Of a DNA stretch of 64,000 bases, positions 1 to 9,673 are shown piece after piece. A program made the translations under genes and the position numbers. The notes below the pieces were generated by a model, which did no database searches, was not told the DNA's origin, and worked only from the letters and a program-made list of their open reading frames with translations. Where the stretch lies: positions 66,876 to 130,875 of the forward strand of contig JBDSMH010000106.1 in assembly GCA_039915945.1 (NCBI GenBank). Direction: 5' to 3'. How positions within the stretch are numbered: position 1 is the stretch's first letter; the number at the start of each line of letters is the position of its first letter. Source of the DNA: DATLFA01 sp039915945. Its GTDB lineage: Bacteria; Actinomycetota; Acidimicrobiia; Acidimicrobiales; WLNW01.

Positions 1-421
1 CACCGAGCGCGAACGCCACCCACGGGCTGGCGCTGAGCGTCGCAAACACCACGATGAGCGGTACGGCGGCGGTCATCACATAGGTGGTGAAGCCGACGCC
101 GATCTGCCAGCCGAACCCGCCGCCGTAGACCCATGGCCGATACTTCGACAGCCAGTCCTCGTTGACCTGGCGGCGGATGAAGGGCGGACCGAAGCCGAAG
201 ATGCGCGAATCGACGGCGGCTGCTGCGAGGGCGGCCACCGCGGCGACGGCGAGTGCGGTGCCATGACCCAAACCCGTGGCGTCGACGATGGCGGCGAGTC
301 CCGCCGACGCGCCCCCGAGGGTGACACCGCCGACGACGGCTCCGGCGATGAACCAGCCCGCAGTGCGCCGGAAGCGACGCCCCCGCCCGGCTTCGGCGAT
401 GGGATTGATCTGCGACAGCAT
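1..421 (-). CDS. Partial membrane protein, function unknown
   Basis: The reverse strand is open from an ATG at 421 to the left edge of the window, giving about 140 codons with no stop, so the C-terminus is missing. The translation has alternating hydrophobic stretches (residues about 24-45 and 53-70) and, after a soluble loop with the pattern FGFGPPFIRRQVNEDWL, another pair near residues 100-140, so it is a multi-pass membrane protein. The start is preceded by nothing strongly resembling a ribosome site. I do not recognise the family. The reverse reading gives far more protein-like sequence than the short plus-strand frame over the same bases. Confidence 0.6.
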   Translation of the reverse strand, partial: MLSQINPIAEAGRGRRFRRTAGWFIAGAVVGGVTLGGASAGLAAIVDATGLGHGTALAVAAVAALAAAAVDSRIFGFGPPFIRRQVNEDWLSKYRPWVYGGGFGWQIGVGFTTYVMTAAVPLIVVFATLSASPWVAFALG

Positions 422-674
422 CGACTGGCCGCACGGTGACCATGTCGAACGAGCGGCCGCCGCGGTGGCGACGACGCCAGCGAGCACTACGAGCAAAACA
501 TTCACGCGCCGCGTGACCTCCAGGTCCGTCGATTTCCGAACACCCTAGAGGAACCGCCCTCGATTCTGCGCGACAGGGCCGGTACAGCGAGGGATCGGTA
601 GATCAGCCCAACGTCAGCCCCGGGACAGCGGGCCATGGCACTTTGGGTACAACGCAGCCCAAGGGAATGACACC

Positions 675-968
675 ATGACCACGACGCTCACCCACCGCCA
701 CGACGCACTGGCCGACCAGCTCGCCGCCGCGTTCATCGAGTTCGGCGCGCAGGACTACTTGTCGCAGGCCCGCTGGGTCGACATCCTGCTCGATCTCTTC
801 TGCGCTACCGAAGATGATGTGTTGCGTCGTGTGATCTCCGACAGCCTGAATGAAATCCGGCACGTGAACCTCGTGCGTTGTTTCGACATGCGGGCGTGCC
901 TGCTGCTGGTCACCGCGCTTTCGTCGCCCTCACCCGTACCCGACGCCTTGGATCCAGCCGACGCGTGA
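675..968 (+). CDS. Small hypothetical protein
   Basis: This encodes a 97-residue, predicted soluble, mostly helical protein (sequence begins MTTTLTHRHDALADQL). The ATG is preceded by an AAGGGA ribosome-site-like stretch at 661-666. There are two cysteines (around C42 and C68) but no recognisable motif. It lies 93 bases upstream of the hybrid histidine kinase in the same direction, so it might share its transcript, but nothing shows a functional link. Function unknown. Confidence 0.5.
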   Translation: MTTTLTHRHDALADQLAAAFIEFGAQDYLSQARWVDILLDLFCATEDDVLRRVISDSLNEIRHVNLVRCFDMRACLLLVTALSSPSPVPDALDPADA

Positions 969-1061
969 GTTCGTGGCGTCTGCGAACATGGCGACAGCGC
1001 ATCGCACGCGCAATCACCCGGCATAGCATGACTGCAAGCTCTCAATCCGCGTGGAGGCGTC

Positions 1062-2996
1062 ATGGACGCAACCGACAACGCGGAACCCCGGCCCCTGGTA
1101 TCCGCACACGAACAGCTAGCTGATTCTCAGGGCAGCGTTGTCATCATCGACGCGGACGGCATCATCCGGTCGGTGAGCGAGGACGTCGGGGCGATGTTCG
1201 GTTATGCGCCCGCAGAGCTCCTCGGCGAATCGATCGCGGTGCTCATTCCGGAGGTCGACCGGCGAGCACATTCTAAAAAGGGCAACGAGGCTGCCACTGA
1301 TGTTTCAGTCGCGTCGATCGAGACCGATGTGATGTCCGCCGCATTCCGCGACACCTCTGAACGAAACAAGATCGAGGCAGACTTTCCGGGTCTCCTGGGC
1401 GCGGCACAGGACGCCATTGTCGCGGTTGATGCTGCGGGCCTCATCCATCTCGTCAATCATCAGGCCGAAGCGCTGTTCGGCTACACGAGTGACGAGTTGA
1501 TCGGGCAACCGTTGGAGACGCTCATTCCGCATCGCAAACGAATGGCGCACGTGAGTTACCGAGTTGGGTATTTCGCGAACCCCGTTCCGCGAGCGATGGG
1601 TGCCGGTCAAGATTTGTCGGCGCGCCGTAAGGACGGCTCGGAGTTCCCCGTCGATATTTCGCTTTCGTCGTCAGTAGTCGAGGGATCGGTCATCGTGTCG
1701 GCGACCGTCCGCGACATCACGGGCCGCAAGCGCATCGAAGAGCAACGGGCGAGTTTCGACGCAAACGTCCTCGATGCCGAACGCGCCCAAGAGCGAGCGA
1801 TGCTCGAGGCGCAACTGCAGCAGGCGCAGCGCCTCGAGACGGTCGGCCAACTCGCGGGCGGCGTTGCCCATGACTTCAACAATCTCCTTGCGGGGATCAT
1901 GAACTACGCAGGTCTCGTCTCGTCGAGCCTCGAGGCCGAGATGGTCTCGCGCGAGTTGACCGAGGTCGACGCCTTCGTCACCCTTCTGCAAGACGTCGAT
2001 GAGATCAGCAAAGTGGCGAAGCGCGCGGTCGGACTGACTCGTCAGTTGCTCATCTTCAGCCAACGCAGAGTTATCCAACCCGAAGTGCTCGATTTGAACG
2101 CCGTCGTCGGTGAGATCGAGGAGATGTTGCGGCGGACCATCGGGGAGCAGGTCGAGTTGCACAGCGCGTTCACTTCCGACCCCACGCGGATCAAAGCCGA
2201 TCGGGGCCAGATCGACCAAGTGGTGATGAATTTGGCGGTGAACGCACGTGACGCCATGCCGCGGGGTGGCCGGCTCGGCATCGAGACGGCCCTGTTCGAC
2301 GCGGACGAGTCGTATGCCCGCATACATGCGATCACGCCGGGGCCGTACGTGCGCTTGACGGTGTCCGATACCGGCACCGGCATGACGGCTGAGGTCGCGG
2401 CGCGCGCCTTCGAACCGTTCTTCACCACCAAGCCCCAGGGTCAGGGCACGGGCCTCGGCCTGGCCACCATCTACGGCATCGTCACGCAGGCCGATGGTGC
2501 AGTGACGATCTCGTCAGAGGTAGGAGTAGGCACGACGATCCGCGTCGATCTGCCCGCCACTCCTGACGCGACGTTGGTGCTGCGCTCGGTGATGCCCGAT
2601 GTTGCTTCGGCCAAAGGCGAGACGGTGCTCATCGTGGAAGACGAAGAGATCGTGCGCGAGCCGGTGCGGCGGATGCTGGCGAGGAGCGGGTACACCGTGT
2701 TGTCGGCGGCCAGTGCCACCGAGGCACTCGTCATCGTGCGTGAGCACGGCAGCGACATCGATCTCCTGCTCACCGATGTCGTGATGCCGGGTGGCTCGGG
2801 CAAAGTGCTCTGGGACGACGTCATCGATCTTCGGCCCGAGACCAAGGTGCTCTTCATGAGTGGCTACAACCAGGACCTGATGGCCAAAGAGGGCGTGCTG
2901 GCCGAGGGCGTGAGTCTGATCGAGAAACCCTTCTCCGCGGACGATCTGTTGCGCAAGGTTCGCGACGTATTGGACTCGGGCAGGACGACGAGTTGA
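1062..2996 (+). CDS. Soluble PAS-PAS hybrid histidine kinase with receiver domain
   Basis: 644 residues with a GGAGG ribosome site just before the ATG. Domain order: a shortened PAS (about 20-75), a second full PAS (about 105-225, ending in the usual DITGRKR), a coiled helix, the HisKA dimerisation domain with the phosphoacceptor His near residue 270 in GGVAHDFNN, an HATPase_c domain with N (NLAVNARDAMP), G1 (DTGTGM) and G2 (GQGTGLGLA) boxes, and a C-terminal receiver whose phosphorylated Asp is near residue 572 (LLLTDVVMPGG), with the conserved Lys in IEKPF. There is no membrane segment, so it senses a cytoplasmic signal. Its stop overlaps the TTG start of the response regulator, so the two are translationally coupled and very likely partners. 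The ligand of the PAS domains is not evident. Confidence 0.93.
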   Translation: MDATDNAEPRPLVSAHEQLADSQGSVVIIDADGIIRSVSEDVGAMFGYAPAELLGESIAVLIPEVDRRAHSKKGNEAATDVSVASIETDVMSAAFRDTSERNKIEADFPGLLGAAQDAIVAVDAAGLIHLVNHQAEALFGYTSDELIGQPLETLIPHRKRMAHVSYRVGYFANPVPRAMGAGQDLSARRKDGSEFPVDISLSSSVVEGSVIVSATVRDITGRKRIEEQRASFDANVLDAERAQERAMLEAQLQQAQRLETVGQLAGGVAHDFNNLLAGIMNYAGLVSSSLEAEMVSRELTEVDAFVTLLQDVDEISKVAKRAVGLTRQLLIFSQRRVIQPEVLDLNAVVGEIEEMLRRTIGEQVELHSAFTSDPTRIKADRGQIDQVVMNLAVNARDAMPRGGRLGIETALFDADESYARIHAITPGPYVRLTVSDTGTGMTAEVAARAFEPFFTTKPQGQGTGLGLATIYGIVTQADGAVTISSEVGVGTTIRVDLPATPDATLVLRSVMPDVASAKGETVLIVEDEEIVREPVRRMLARSGYTVLSAASATEALVIVREHGSDIDLLLTDVVMPGGSGKVLWDDVIDLRPETKVLFMSGYNQDLMAKEGVLAEGVSLIEKPFSADDLLRKVRDVLDSGRTTS

Positions 2997-3700
2997 CGGT
3001 CGGCGGGAGACAATCGGCGACGAAGGTGTTGTTGGTCGATGATGACGACGACTTCCGCTTCACTACCGCGCGCATCTTGGACCAACACGGATACAGCTGC
3101 GTTGAAGCCGCGAGTAGCGCCGCCGCTCGGCTGGTTCTCGCCGCGCAGCCCGATGTCGCGATCGTCTTGTGTGACATCACGATGCCGGGCGAGTCCGGTA
3201 TCGAGCTGCTCGCCGAATTGACGGTGGAGTTTCCCGACGTCGCGGTGGTGATGACGACCGGTCTCGATGACCCTCGTGTCGCCGAGGCGGCTTTTGATCG
3301 CGGTGCCTATGGATACGTCGTCAAGCCTTGGGATACCAATGAGTTGCTCATCAGCCTCGACAGCGCGTTGAGGCGACGTGACCATGAGTCCTCACAACGA
3401 GAACGCGTGAGAACGCTCGAGCAAACCGTTGCGGGCATCGAATCGAACGGAGAGTTGCGCGACGAGACACTGCCCAGTCAGGGGGGAGTTGGTGCGGGTC
3501 TCACGACGCGAGAGCGGCAGATCCTCGGTCTGATTGCGGCCGGTCTGAGCAACAAGCAGATTGCGCAACATCTGGGCGTGACCCTCAATACGGTGCGCAA
3601 CCACGTGCGCAACACGCTCGCCAAGCTCGGCGTGCACTCCCGGCTTCAAGCGGTGGCGACTGCCATGCAAGAGGGACTCGTCACATATCCTGCGCGCTGA
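2993..3700 (+). CDS. NarL/LuxR-type response regulator
   Basis: 235 residues. An N-terminal receiver (about 10-130) has the acidic cluster VDDDDD, the phosphorylatable Asp near residue 61 (VLCDITMPG) and the conserved Lys in YVVKPWD. After a linker, a C-terminal LuxR-type helix-turn-helix (about 168-230) reads LTTRERQILGLIAAGLSNKQ and continues with TVRNHVRN. The start is a TTG that overlaps the kinase stop (TTGA), so the pair is co-translated. It should be the output of the upstream hybrid kinase; the target genes are unknown. Its last 20 bases overlap, tail to tail, the end of the GGDEF-EAL gene on the other strand. Confidence 0.92.
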   Translation: MTVGGRQSATKVLLVDDDDDFRFTTARILDQHGYSCVEAASSAAARLVLAAQPDVAIVLCDITMPGESGIELLAELTVEFPDVAVVMTTGLDDPRVAEAAFDRGAYGYVVKPWDTNELLISLDSALRRRDHESSQRERVRTLEQTVAGIESNGELRDETLPSQGGVGAGLTTRERQILGLIAAGLSNKQIAQHLGVTLNTVRNHVRNTLAKLGVHSRLQAVATAMQEGLVTYPAR

Positions 3701-6452
3701 GTACGAGCGCGTCGCGATGCTCCGTCGCTTGTTCGTGGGCCCATGCTTCGAACGCAAATGGCTCGAGCGGCTTACTGAGCAGATATCCCTGGACGAAGTC
3801 CGCACCCATCGACTGCAGCGAATTCAGTTCTGCAGGGGTTTCGACGCCCTCGGCGACGATCGTGATATCGATGGCGTGCCCGAGATCGGTGACCATGCGC
3901 ACGAGTGACGAGCCCTTGTGGACGTCGAGTTGGCTGATGAAGGAGCGGTCGATCTTGATGGCGTCGATCGGCAGTTGTTGAAGAGAGGCGAGTGACGTGT
4001 AGCCGGTGCCGAAGTCGTCGATCGCTACTCGCACACCGTGCGCACGGACCTCATCAAGCTCAGATGCCGCCGCCACCAGGTCGGTGAGCAAGACGGTCTC
4101 GGTGATCTCGATAGTGAGGCGATGAGGATCGATGCCGGTGTCGTCGAGTACGGATCGGACGTGTTGGGGAAGTAGGCGGCTGAGTAGATGTCGCCCGGAG
4201 ATGTTGACCGCGATGGAAATGTCCTCCAAGTCGGGCATCGCCGACCAAGTAACAAGTTGGTGGGCCGCTTCGGCGAGGACCCAACAGTCGATGTCGATGA
4301 TGAGCGCGGTCGCCTCTGCGATCGGGATGAACGAGTCGGGCTGTAGCAGGCCGTGCCCGGGCCGATCCCAGCGGATGAGTGCTTCAGCACCCACCATTGC
4401 TCCTGAGGCGGCGTCGAGCACCGGCTGGTAGTGCAGTTTCAGCTCGCTATTCTGCGGGTCGGCCAGCGCCGCGATCAGCGCAGTCTCGACGTCTTCACGC
4501 TCGATCATCTGACGCTGCAGGTCGGAGTCGAAAATTTCGATCCTCGAAGCGTCGTGCTGCTTGGCGCGATACATGGCAGCGTCGGCTCGGGCAAGGAGGC
4601 GCAACGGGTCTTCGGGCCCGTCGAGGGTCAGGGCGACGCCGATGGCGGCTCCTACTGAGACGCGTAGCGTGCCAATTTCGATGGGCCTTGTGATGGTGTC
4701 GACAATGCGACGAGCAAGCTCTGTGGCTTCTGCGACACCGGCGATCGCTTCCGCGACGACGACGAATTCGTCGCCGCCGAGACGAGCCGCGAAATCGCCG
4801 CTGCGCATCCCGGCGACCATGCGTGCCGAAATCTGGCGCAACACCTCGTCGCCGACCTCGTGACCATGGCTGTCGTTCACAGCCTTGAAATCGTTGAGAT
4901 CGACGAACAGCACGGCGGTTGTTGCGCCTGTTCTCGCGGCACGGTTCAATGCCGCTTGAATTCCGGTGATCGCCGCGGGTCGGTTCATGATGCCCGTGAG
5001 CGAGTCATGGGTGGCCTGATGCGCGAGGTGCATCTGCAGTTGGTCACGCTCGACGATCGAGCCGGATAAGAGAGCGACCGAGCTCTCGAGGGATCGGCCG
5101 AGACGGCCGGGCAGCGGCTCGCGGAGCACCGGATTTTCGAATTCCAAGTGAGCGAGCGCATAGGCCTTCGCATCGAGCAGTTGCAAGTTGGTGACGAGAT
5201 CGGTGAAGACGCTGAAGGCCACGCGCGTCTCGCGGGGACCGTGGTTGCGTCCTCGAGAGGGATCGATACTGAGCTGGCCCTCGTTCACTGCGTGGGCGAA
5301 GGCCGCCAGCTCCTTGAGTGGAGTCGAGATCGAGCGAGACAACCGAAGTGCGATCACGATCGACAGCAACGCCCATACCGCGGCACCCGCAGCCCACATC
5401 ACGAAGTCGTTGCGCTCTGATGCGGCGAGTAGTCGCGCTTCGTTCTGTACTGCGATCTCCGCCGTCTCGACGAGATCGGCAATGCGCTCGTTGAGTATGA
5501 AATGGCTGCGGAACGCGGCCGCGACTTTGTCGAGATCGGGGGCTTCGCCGGCAGCGGCCAGTGGCTCGCCGCGCACGGCGGACTCGACCGCTTGGTAGAA
5601 AGCCTGCACTTGTGGATCCGCTTCGATCAGACCGAGCTCGTCGACCACACTGCCGACGCCGAGAGCGCGGAGTGCCACGAGGCGGTCCTGGTAGTTGGCA
5701 TCCTCTGCGCCTAGCCGAGCCAGCGCGGCAGCAGTCGTCTGGGCGGTATCCGCCGGCGACGGGAACCAGATTGCGCTCAAATCGATCACGAGCGGGGTGG
5801 CTACGTCGAGTGCACCACTCGCTTCCCGTAGCGACTCGAGCGACGCGATCAGCGGGGTCTGGCGCGTGTCGATCTCGAGCCGATCAAGCCCCTTCTTCAC
5901 TGCGTCGCCGACCGCCTGCCCGAAACCGTCGAGGCGTTGTGCCGCGGCGGCCGAACTGATGACGCCGCTGTCGACGTCGGCATAGAGCGCCTGCATGGCG
6001 GACGACGTGACGGGGCTCCTCTCGGCAAGCGCCGCGATCGCGCTGTCGGCCTGTGCCCGAGCCGGAGCAATCTGAGATGAAAAGTCGACGCCGAGGAAAG
6101 CCGTGGCCGCTTCGGGCGTTACGCCGAGTTCGACGAAACGCACACCGAACAAAGCCGCCGACTGTTGTTCACGAAGTGCATCTCGTAGCTCGACGAGAAG
6201 GCTCAACTCGACGACGCCGTCATCCACCCTTGCTGCCCGAGCCGCAGTGGACCAGTGCGACACGACCGCGGAACTGGCAACCAGGCACAGCACGGTCACG
6301 GGCAGAAGGACGAGAGCTATCAGACGGGTGGTGACGCTGGCGACAGGCCGGTGCCGGGCGAGTGGCGTGGGCAAGGCGGGTGGCGCGCGACGAGCGCGAG
6401 GCCGGGGGTTTGCGACCACGCGGTCATTTGCCGTCGTGGGGTATGGCTCCAT
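3681..6452 (-). CDS. Membrane-bound HAMP-GGDEF-EAL cyclic-di-GMP protein
   Basis: 923 residues. A first membrane helix (about 40-65) is followed by a long periplasmic helical sensor of the nitrate/nitrite-sensing or four-helix type (about 70-345), a second membrane helix (about 350-370), a HAMP segment, a GGDEF domain and an EAL domain. The diguanylate cyclase signature is intact (RLGGDEF near residue 550) and a product-inhibition I-site, RSGD, sits five residues before it. The phosphodiesterase also looks intact: EALIRW, DDFGTGY and a final EGVE. Both synthesis and breakdown of cyclic-di-GMP are therefore possible; which dominates cannot be told from sequence. The gene converges on the two-component pair with a 20-base overlap of the 3' ends. 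Confidence 0.94.
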   Translation of the reverse strand: MEPYPTTANDRVVANPRPRARRAPPALPTPLARHRPVASVTTRLIALVLLPVTVLCLVASSAVVSHWSTAARAARVDDGVVELSLLVELRDALREQQSAALFGVRFVELGVTPEAATAFLGVDFSSQIAPARAQADSAIAALAERSPVTSSAMQALYADVDSGVISSAAAAQRLDGFGQAVGDAVKKGLDRLEIDTRQTPLIASLESLREASGALDVATPLVIDLSAIWFPSPADTAQTTAAALARLGAEDANYQDRLVALRALGVGSVVDELGLIEADPQVQAFYQAVESAVRGEPLAAAGEAPDLDKVAAAFRSHFILNERIADLVETAEIAVQNEARLLAASERNDFVMWAAGAAVWALLSIVIALRLSRSISTPLKELAAFAHAVNEGQLSIDPSRGRNHGPRETRVAFSVFTDLVTNLQLLDAKAYALAHLEFENPVLREPLPGRLGRSLESSVALLSGSIVERDQLQMHLAHQATHDSLTGIMNRPAAITGIQAALNRAARTGATTAVLFVDLNDFKAVNDSHGHEVGDEVLRQISARMVAGMRSGDFAARLGGDEFVVVAEAIAGVAEATELARRIVDTITRPIEIGTLRVSVGAAIGVALTLDGPEDPLRLLARADAAMYRAKQHDASRIEIFDSDLQRQMIEREDVETALIAALADPQNSELKLHYQPVLDAASGAMVGAEALIRWDRPGHGLLQPDSFIPIAEATALIIDIDCWVLAEAAHQLVTWSAMPDLEDISIAVNISGRHLLSRLLPQHVRSVLDDTGIDPHRLTIEITETVLLTDLVAAASELDEVRAHGVRVAIDDFGTGYTSLASLQQLPIDAIKIDRSFISQLDVHKGSSLVRMVTDLGHAIDITIVAEGVETPAELNSLQSMGADFVQGYLLSKPLEPFAFEAWAHEQATEHRDALVLSAQDM

Positions 6453-6611
6453 GCATTCAGAATCGACACATTCGCGGGGCTGCTGGATGGCGCGATCGCG
6501 TTAGAGCTCTGACGTGGCCGGGCCAAGGCTCTTCCTTGCCCGACGTTGCGGTCGGACAATCGACCCCTACGGTTTACCGCAACACTCCTTTCCGTCGGTA
6601 CTGGAGGAAAC

Positions 6612-7138
6612 TTGGCGTCACACGATTCGAACGGGGGAACCGGCGACGCGCTCGGAGCAGATCGCCCGGACGCCGAGCGTCCCCGATTACCTCCATCGAT
6701 CCGTCGTTGGGTGTGGGGCTGGCGACCGGTCGCGATCGTGGTGGGAGTGTTCGTGATCATGCAGTTGGTGCCGTATCGCATTCACAACTCTGCGGTGGTC
6801 GCCGAGCCGAATTGGCCGAACCCCCAGAGTCGCGAGCTCGCCGTGCGGACTTGCTACAACTGCCACAGCAACCACACGCGCGAGCCGTGGTATTCGAGCA
6901 TCGCACCCGTGTCGTGGTTGCTCACGAACCATGTCAACGGGGGCCGCAACAAGCTGAACTTCACCGAGTGGGACTCGCGGCAGGCGCGCGAAATGCGCGA
7001 TGAAGTCGAGCGATCCAAGAAGGTTCGATGCCGCCGAGCTCGTACACATGGTTCGGACTCCACGAAGACTCGAAGTTGACGCCCGGAGAACAGGCCACAC
7101 TCATCGCGGGCCTGCAGGCGCTCAGTTCCAGAGGGTGA
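6612..7138 (+). pseudogene. Haem-binding domain protein, frameshifted near 7015
   Basis: A TTG start at 6612 sits behind GGAGG (6603-6607). The product has one N-terminal membrane anchor (hydrophobic run VAIVVGVFVIMQL) and an extracytoplasmic haem-binding domain with the CxxCH motif TCYNCHSNH and the usual W-Y sequence that follows. Around 7015-7022 the frame is lost: the original frame ends at 7079 in an arginine-rich tail, while the next frame restores the conserved end of this family (GSMPPSSYTW ... HEDSKLTPGEQATL) and stops at 7138. One base is missing, or two are extra, within AAGAAGG. Either the gene has lost its C-terminal half or the base call is wrong. It normally would be an anchored c-type haem protein of electron transfer. 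Confidence 0.75.
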
Positions 7139-7174
7139 CGATCGCGAGGGAGCGCGGCGCCGCTGAGCGGAGGA

Positions 7175-8647
7175 TCAGGGCTCGGGTTGCAGCGTCGACA
7201 GCAACTGCTCGATCGACAGAGTGGCGACCGAGATCGACTGGTCGCCGACGCCGTACGGTAGAACGAGGATGTCGTTGTGCGCGAAACCGCCACACGAGTA
7301 GACGACGTTGGGTACGTAACCGCCGCGCCGATACTTGTCCGGCGAGAGGATGGGGTCGACCGAGCGGGCGATCACTCGCTGCGGTTCGTCGAGGTCGAGC
7401 AGGATCGCCCCCATCGAGTAGGTGCGCATCGCACCGACACCATGCGTGAGGACGAGCCAGCCTTCACTGGTCTCGATCGGAGAACCGCAGTTGCCCAATT
7501 GCAGGATTTCCCATAGGAGATCGGGAGTCTGGATGCACTCGGATGTGTGCCAGCAGCGAAGGTCATCCGAAAAGGCGATCGCATTGGTCTCTCGGTCGGC
7601 GCGCGAGAGCGCGGCGAAGCGCCCGTGGATACGCCGGGGAAACAGCGCGAGGCCCTTGCCGATCGCCGCGGCGCCGGCGATCGGTGACGCAGTGAACGAT
7701 GTGAAGTCGGTGGTTTCGAGTAGTTGCTGCGAGACGTTGCTGCCATCGAAGGCGGTGTAGGTGGCGTAGTACGTGACTCGGTCGTGCTCGTCGACGAAGC
7801 GCACGAACCGCGCGTCTTCCATACCGTGGGACTCGGCGGGCGCTTCGGGCCACAACACGCGTTCCGAAATGTCGGTGGTGACAGGGAAATCGACGCTGTA
7901 CGACGAACGAGCGAGGCCCCGCAAATTCGCGATGGTCGTGCCCGTGTTGCGGCGCGTGGCCGAATCTGCGACGAGTCTCGCGATCTGACTGGCCAGTGCG
8001 GCGTCGTCGAAGCGTTGCGGCAGGCCGTCGAGCACATCGGCCGCGTTCTCGTGATCGTCACCGAGCGCGGCGAGCTTGGTGTGGAAGACGGTGCGGTCGT
8101 TGAGGCCCGGGGTCGTAACGCCGGTGCGGGGGAACGGGCCTGGCGGATCCATCGATACGGTCCCTGCGGCGGTGACCGTGCCGGTGCGAAACCCAATCGA
8201 TGAGCGATGCCCCTCGCCGATCCCGCGGACACTGAGAACGAATGCGGCATTGCCACTCGCGTCTTGGCGAGGATGCAGGACCGCGGATGGATTGCACAGC
8301 GCCGCACCCTCGATGCAGTACTCGTGCGTGAACGAGGCACCGAGCAAGAGTTGACGCGACTTGGAGAGGCTGATGTTGGGGTCGATCCGAGAGGTCACCA
8401 TGGCGGCGTGCGCGACGAAGGTGTCGTGGAGTGATTCGTGGCGATTTGCGAAACGATCGTCGACGTCACGCATGGCCACTTCGACTTCGTCTTCGCCCAA
8501 GCGGAGGATGCGATCGATGACCGGCGCCGCCCGCGAATCACCGGGACCGACGTCTTCGCGGCCAGGCACGAAGAATCGTGTGATGACGCGACCATGGTCA
8601 GGCTGGAGTTCGATGTCGCTCTGGGTGACCGCTGCTTTCGCGATCAT
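7175..8647 (-). CDS. GH130-like glycoside phosphorylase/hydrolase
   Basis: 490 residues. The central and C-terminal part shows the five-bladed beta-propeller pattern of GH130, with the family's acid motif as MEDARFVRF (near residue 265) and the later NCGSPIETSEGWLVLTHG block. GH130 enzymes act on beta-mannosides, by phosphorolysis or hydrolysis; which activity applies cannot be read here. Residues 1-150 form an extra N-terminal region. The start ATG overlaps the stop of the upstream alpha/alpha-barrel gene (ATGA at 8644-8647), so the two are coupled. It is the last gene of a glycosyltransferase operon, suggesting a role in making or trimming a mannose-containing glycan. No signal peptide: cytoplasmic. 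Confidence 0.8.
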   Translation of the reverse strand: MIAKAAVTQSDIELQPDHGRVITRFFVPGREDVGPGDSRAAPVIDRILRLGEDEVEVAMRDVDDRFANRHESLHDTFVAHAAMVTSRIDPNISLSKSRQLLLGASFTHEYCIEGAALCNPSAVLHPRQDASGNAAFVLSVRGIGEGHRSSIGFRTGTVTAAGTVSMDPPGPFPRTGVTTPGLNDRTVFHTKLAALGDDHENAADVLDGLPQRFDDAALASQIARLVADSATRRNTGTTIANLRGLARSSYSVDFPVTTDISERVLWPEAPAESHGMEDARFVRFVDEHDRVTYYATYTAFDGSNVSQQLLETTDFTSFTASPIAGAAAIGKGLALFPRRIHGRFAALSRADRETNAIAFSDDLRCWHTSECIQTPDLLWEILQLGNCGSPIETSEGWLVLTHGVGAMRTYSMGAILLDLDEPQRVIARSVDPILSPDKYRRGGYVPNVVYSCGGFAHNDILVLPYGVGDQSISVATLSIEQLLSTLQPEP

Positions 8648-9654
8648 GGCGAGGGCGCGAACGAGCGCGCGCGCTGCATTGTCGAGATCAGCGCGAGCGT
8701 CGACTCTGCTCCTTGATTGACATTGACGCCCTCGGGCTGCAAGCCGTCGAAACCCCCACCCGATACGTCGTCGTACATCGGTAGGCCAGTGTCGTTCTCA
8801 CCGAGGAACCATCTCGCCGCGACTTCGACTACCCGCCACCACTCGACATCGCCCGTCACGGTGTAGGCCCGCCAGCACGCGTCGGCCATTGCGGCAGCCT
8901 CGATCGGTTGTTGGTCGAACATCGGTGCAAGGTCGCCGGGTCCGCGGCCTCCGACGCCGGTGGGCGAGAGGTGCCCGGCTGGTGTCTCGAGTTCGAAGAG
9001 CCACGTGAGCATGGTGAGGCCACGATCGATCGCCGCCGCATCCGACAGCGCCGCGCCGGCGGCTATGAGTGCCTCTGCCAGCGCCGCGTTGGCGTACGCG
9101 AGCCGAGGAGCGGGCCATTTCCACGAGCCTTGCGGGAGCGGCCCGATGACGGCGACGGCGTCGATCAGCAACGCGCGTGCGGCGGTGTGCTCGGGATCAT
9201 GGGTCAGGACATCGGCCGCGCCGAGCGCGGCGAACGCCATGGCGTGACGCCATCGCGATCGCTGCCGCACGCCGTTGTCGAATCCGGCCAGCGCGCGCTG
9301 TCGTGTCGTCGGGTCATTGTGATGGGTGGCGGCATAGCCGAGCCCCCAGAGACTGCGTCCCCAACAGTCGTCGGTACCGAACGCATCGGTCCAGCGGCCG
9401 TGCTGGTCCATGCGATTGCGAGACCGTCCGTCGGCGCTCTGTGCCTCGAGAACGAACGTGAGCGCGAGGCGGCTGAGACGCTGCGCCGAATCGTGATCGC
9501 GCTCGCGCGACGTCACGACGAGCAGTCGGGCGTTGTCGTCGACGCAGTAGCCGTGCTCTTCGCGACGGGTGGGCCCTTCGGCGTGTTCGAACAGCCCGCG
9601 ATGGTCACTCATGCGCTCGACATGATCGAACGCAGAGGTGCCGGGGCCGATCAT
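8644..9654 (-). CDS. Alpha/alpha-barrel glycosidase-like protein of the GT4-GH130 operon
   Basis: 336 residues from the ATG at 9654; the frame is open further upstream, but that part lies inside the glycosyltransferase gene and reads as low-complexity Arg/Ser. The protein is all-helical with repeated W- and A-rich helices and the conserved stretch EHGYCVDDNARLLVV near residue 30, which I know from proteins that accompany GH130 and GT4 genes and that resemble an (alpha/alpha)6 barrel. No enzymatic residues can be assigned with certainty. It starts 19 bases after the glycosyltransferase stop and overlaps GH130 by four bases, so all three belong to one operon. Confidence 0.75.
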   Translation of the reverse strand: MIGPGTSAFDHVERMSDHRGLFEHAEGPTRREEHGYCVDDNARLLVVTSRERDHDSAQRLSRLALTFVLEAQSADGRSRNRMDQHGRWTDAFGTDDCWGRSLWGLGYAATHHNDPTTRQRALAGFDNGVRQRSRWRHAMAFAALGAADVLTHDPEHTAARALLIDAVAVIGPLPQGSWKWPAPRLAYANAALAEALIAAGAALSDAAAIDRGLTMLTWLFELETPAGHLSPTGVGGRGPGDLAPMFDQQPIEAAAMADACWRAYTVTGDVEWWRVVEVAARWFLGENDTGLPMYDDVSGGGFDGLQPEGVNVNQGAESTLALISTMQRARSFAPSP

Positions 9655-9673
9655 GTGGCTACCAGCTCGCTGC

